Positions 5,466-6,731 of a stretch of DNA of 6,731 nucleotides are shown piece by piece (within the stretch, counting starts at the first letter, position 1; every line of letters starts with the position of its first letter). A program made the translations under genes and the position numbers. This DNA comes from Acidobacteriota bacterium (lineage in GTDB: Bacteria > Acidobacteriota > Terriglobia > Terriglobales > Acidobacteriaceae), in contig JAJZFE010000117.1 in assembly GCA_021798655.1 (NCBI GenBank), positions 1 through 6,731 of the forward strand, written 5' to 3'. The notes below the pieces were generated by a model that was not told where the DNA came from, did no database searches, and saw nothing but the letters and a program-made list of their open reading frames with translations.

Positions 5466-6731
5466 TCAGGGAGCTGGTGTGGCCTCCAGCGTCAGCACTT
5501 CGAAGGGCGCGAGTTCGATGTCGTAGGGCTTGCCGCTGCGGAGCTGGCGTGAGACGCCGGGCTGCCAGTCCTGCGCGCCTGTCCAGACGCTGTGCACGTT
5601 GAAGGTGGTGGCTGCGTTGCGCGGCAGCTCGAAGGCCGTGGCGGGGTCGAGCGCGAAGTGTTGCGGGGTTTGCGAGGGATTGCGGAGCGTGATGATGCCG
5701 AGCTGGGGAGTCCATGCGGCCCAGCCGTAGACCTGCAGCTTGCCGGGGTCGCCGCCGATCCAGTGGACGTCTTTGAGCGTGGCGGCGTGGTCGCGGCTCC
5801 AGCGCGCGGAGGCGGCGAGCGTGTCCCAGTTGGCGGGAGTGAGCAGCGCGGGGGTGATGTACATCTCCTGCAGCTGGGTGCCGGTGCCGAAGTAGGAGTG
5901 GACCTCGTCGGCGAAGTCGTTGGCGGGGTCGGTGGTGAGGTCCTTGGCCTGCTTGGCGTAGATGATGCCGTGGAGCATGAGGGAGTTGAGCGGGAAGAGC
6001 GGGCCCTGCCGGACGATGTTGGCGAAGGTCTGGGCGTCGCGATAGGTGATCCAGCGCTGGCGGGGTGTGCCGACGCCGGCGAAGTCGTGGTCGTCGCCGC
6101 CGCGCCAGATGGAGTCGGCGTAGAAGAGCCAGAAGGGCGAGGCGGTGGTGCCGGTGGTGAGGTTGACGAAGAGCTGCGGCTCCTGGCGGCGGAGGCGCTC
6201 GATCATGTGGATGGCGGCGTCGAAGTCGCTGTCGAAGCGGCTGCCGGGGAAGACGCGATCGGCGTTGCCGGTGCCGTCGAACTTGAACTGGTTGACGTGA
6301 TACTTGTCGATCATGTCGAGGCAGGTCTGCTCGAAGCGGTCGTAGTATTTGGGGCCGGAGAGGGCGTAGCCGTCGTTGAGGATCTCATAGCCGTGGGCGC
6401 GGCCGAAGGCAATGCGCTGGAGCTTCTGGTCGGCATAGCCGCCCCAGGGCGAGAGCCAGACGCCGATGCCGGCGTGGTAGGTTGCGGCAGCCTCGCCGGT
6501 GCGGGTGAAGCCGTTGGGGAAGCCGGAGTTGAAGCCCCAGAGCGTGTTGGGGTCGTCCCAGCCATCGTCGAAGAGGTAGGAGTCGAGCTGCACGTGACGT
6601 TGCACGACGAGCTGCTGGCCGAAGGCGTTGACGCGGTCGATGGCGTCGGCTTCGCTGAAGCGGTTTTCGTAGCCGATGTCGAACCAGGAGTTGTAGTGGA
6701 GGAACGGCTCGTAGGGCCGGGGGCGCTCGGC
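5466..6731 (-). CDS. Alpha-galactosidase-like glycoside hydrolase (clan GH-D), N-terminus missing
   Basis: Partial gene: the C-terminal 421 residues to the TGA at 5468-5466; the frame is open to the right edge, so start and any signal peptide lie outside. Numbering from the edge, it shows PFLHYNSWFDIGY (9-21), YLFDDGW (52-58), GIGVWLSPWGGYA (88-100), VNQFKFDGTGN (136-146), FVNLTTGTTASPFWLFYADS (168-187) and IWRGGDD (188-194). This order fits a TIM-barrel hydrolase of the GH27/GH31/GH36 clan: DDGW and GVWLSP are typical barrel-strand ends, Asp142 in KFDG is the likely nucleophile, and Asp186 in YADSIWRGGDD is a candidate acid/base. The last 100 or so residues form a beta-rich domain ending YDIELAPFEVLTLEA, like the C-terminal domain of alpha-galactosidases. 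The motifs deviate from typical GH36 (KWDxN) and GH27 (KYDNC), so a distinct subgroup is likely and the substrate is open: alpha-galactose, alpha-GalNAc or alpha-galactosamine. Its neighbours favour an amino-galactose link. It is convergent with the regulator gene. Confidence 0.8.
   Translation of the reverse strand, partial: AERPRPYEPFLHYNSWFDIGYENRFSEADAIDRVNAFGQQLVVQRHVQLDSYLFDDGWDDPNTLWGFNSGFPNGFTRTGEAAATYHAGIGVWLSPWGGYADQKLQRIAFGRAHGYEILNDGYALSGPKYYDRFEQTCLDMIDKYHVNQFKFDGTGNADRVFPGSRFDSDFDAAIHMIERLRRQEPQLFVNLTTGTTASPFWLFYADSIWRGGDDHDFAGVGTPRQRWITYRDAQTFANIVRQGPLFPLNSLMLHGIIYAKQAKDLTTDPANDFADEVHSYFGTGTQLQEMYITPALLTPANWDTLAASARWSRDHAATLKDVHWIGGDPGKLQVYGWAAWTPQLGIITLRNPSQTPQHFALDPATAFELPRNAATTFNVHSVWTGAQDWQPGVSRQLRSGKPYDIELAPFEVLTLEATPAP

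Noticed and set aside
1..6731. CRISPR arrays, tRNA or rRNA genes, insertion sequences, phage or toxin-antitoxin genes
   Set aside because: I looked on both strands and saw no spaced identical repeats, cloverleaf-like segments, transposase motifs or terminal inverted repeats.

Overview
The window is a GC-rich bacterial chromosomal segment with six protein genes and short intergenic gaps. The two outer genes run off the window ends. The strong G/C third-position bias creates long open frames opposite real genes; those are left out. No 16S rRNA or other marker is present. The gene content and the dispersed-repeat-like hairpin at 5396-5410 would fit a Terriglobia-type Acidobacteriota (relatives of Granulicella, Terriglobus or Edaphobacter). 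That is an impression from memory, not something the sequence proves.

Layout, left to right: (1) minus strand, 1-700, the 5' part of an exported Sel1/TPR-repeat protein whose N-terminus is built from a 24-bp in-frame tandem repeat; (2) minus strand, 851-1819, a PfkB-family sugar kinase; (3) 1820-1935, a divergent AT-rich promoter region with a phased array of 10-bp direct repeats, the best operator candidate in the window; (4) plus strand, 1936-3126, an AgaS-type double-SIS ketose/aldose isomerase, followed after 12 nt by (5) 3139-4410, a GatZ/KbaZ-family protein; (6) 4411-4506, a short leader, then plus strand 4507-5343, a DeoR-family repressor; (7) a convergent 122-bp gap with a small hairpin; (8) minus strand, 5466 to the right edge, the C-terminal 421 residues of an exported-type glycoside hydrolase of the alpha-galactosidase kind (clan GH-D fold).

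The central genes read as one sugar module. AgaS-type enzymes turn galactosamine-6-phosphate into tagatose-6-phosphate. GatZ/KbaZ proteins act at the tagatose-phosphate stage, either as partner of a GatY/KbaY aldolase or, in some members, reportedly as a 4-epimerase. The PfkB kinase would phosphorylate a sugar or sugar phosphate of the route, and the DeoR protein would sense a sugar phosphate and control the divergent promoters. The GH could supply galactose, GalNAc or galactosamine from glycans. No aldolase, deacetylase, transporter or PTS gene is inside the window. The most interesting possibility is therefore an aldolase-free route (galactosamine-6-P to tagatose-6-P to fructose-6-P) fed by an alpha-galactosaminidase-like enzyme.
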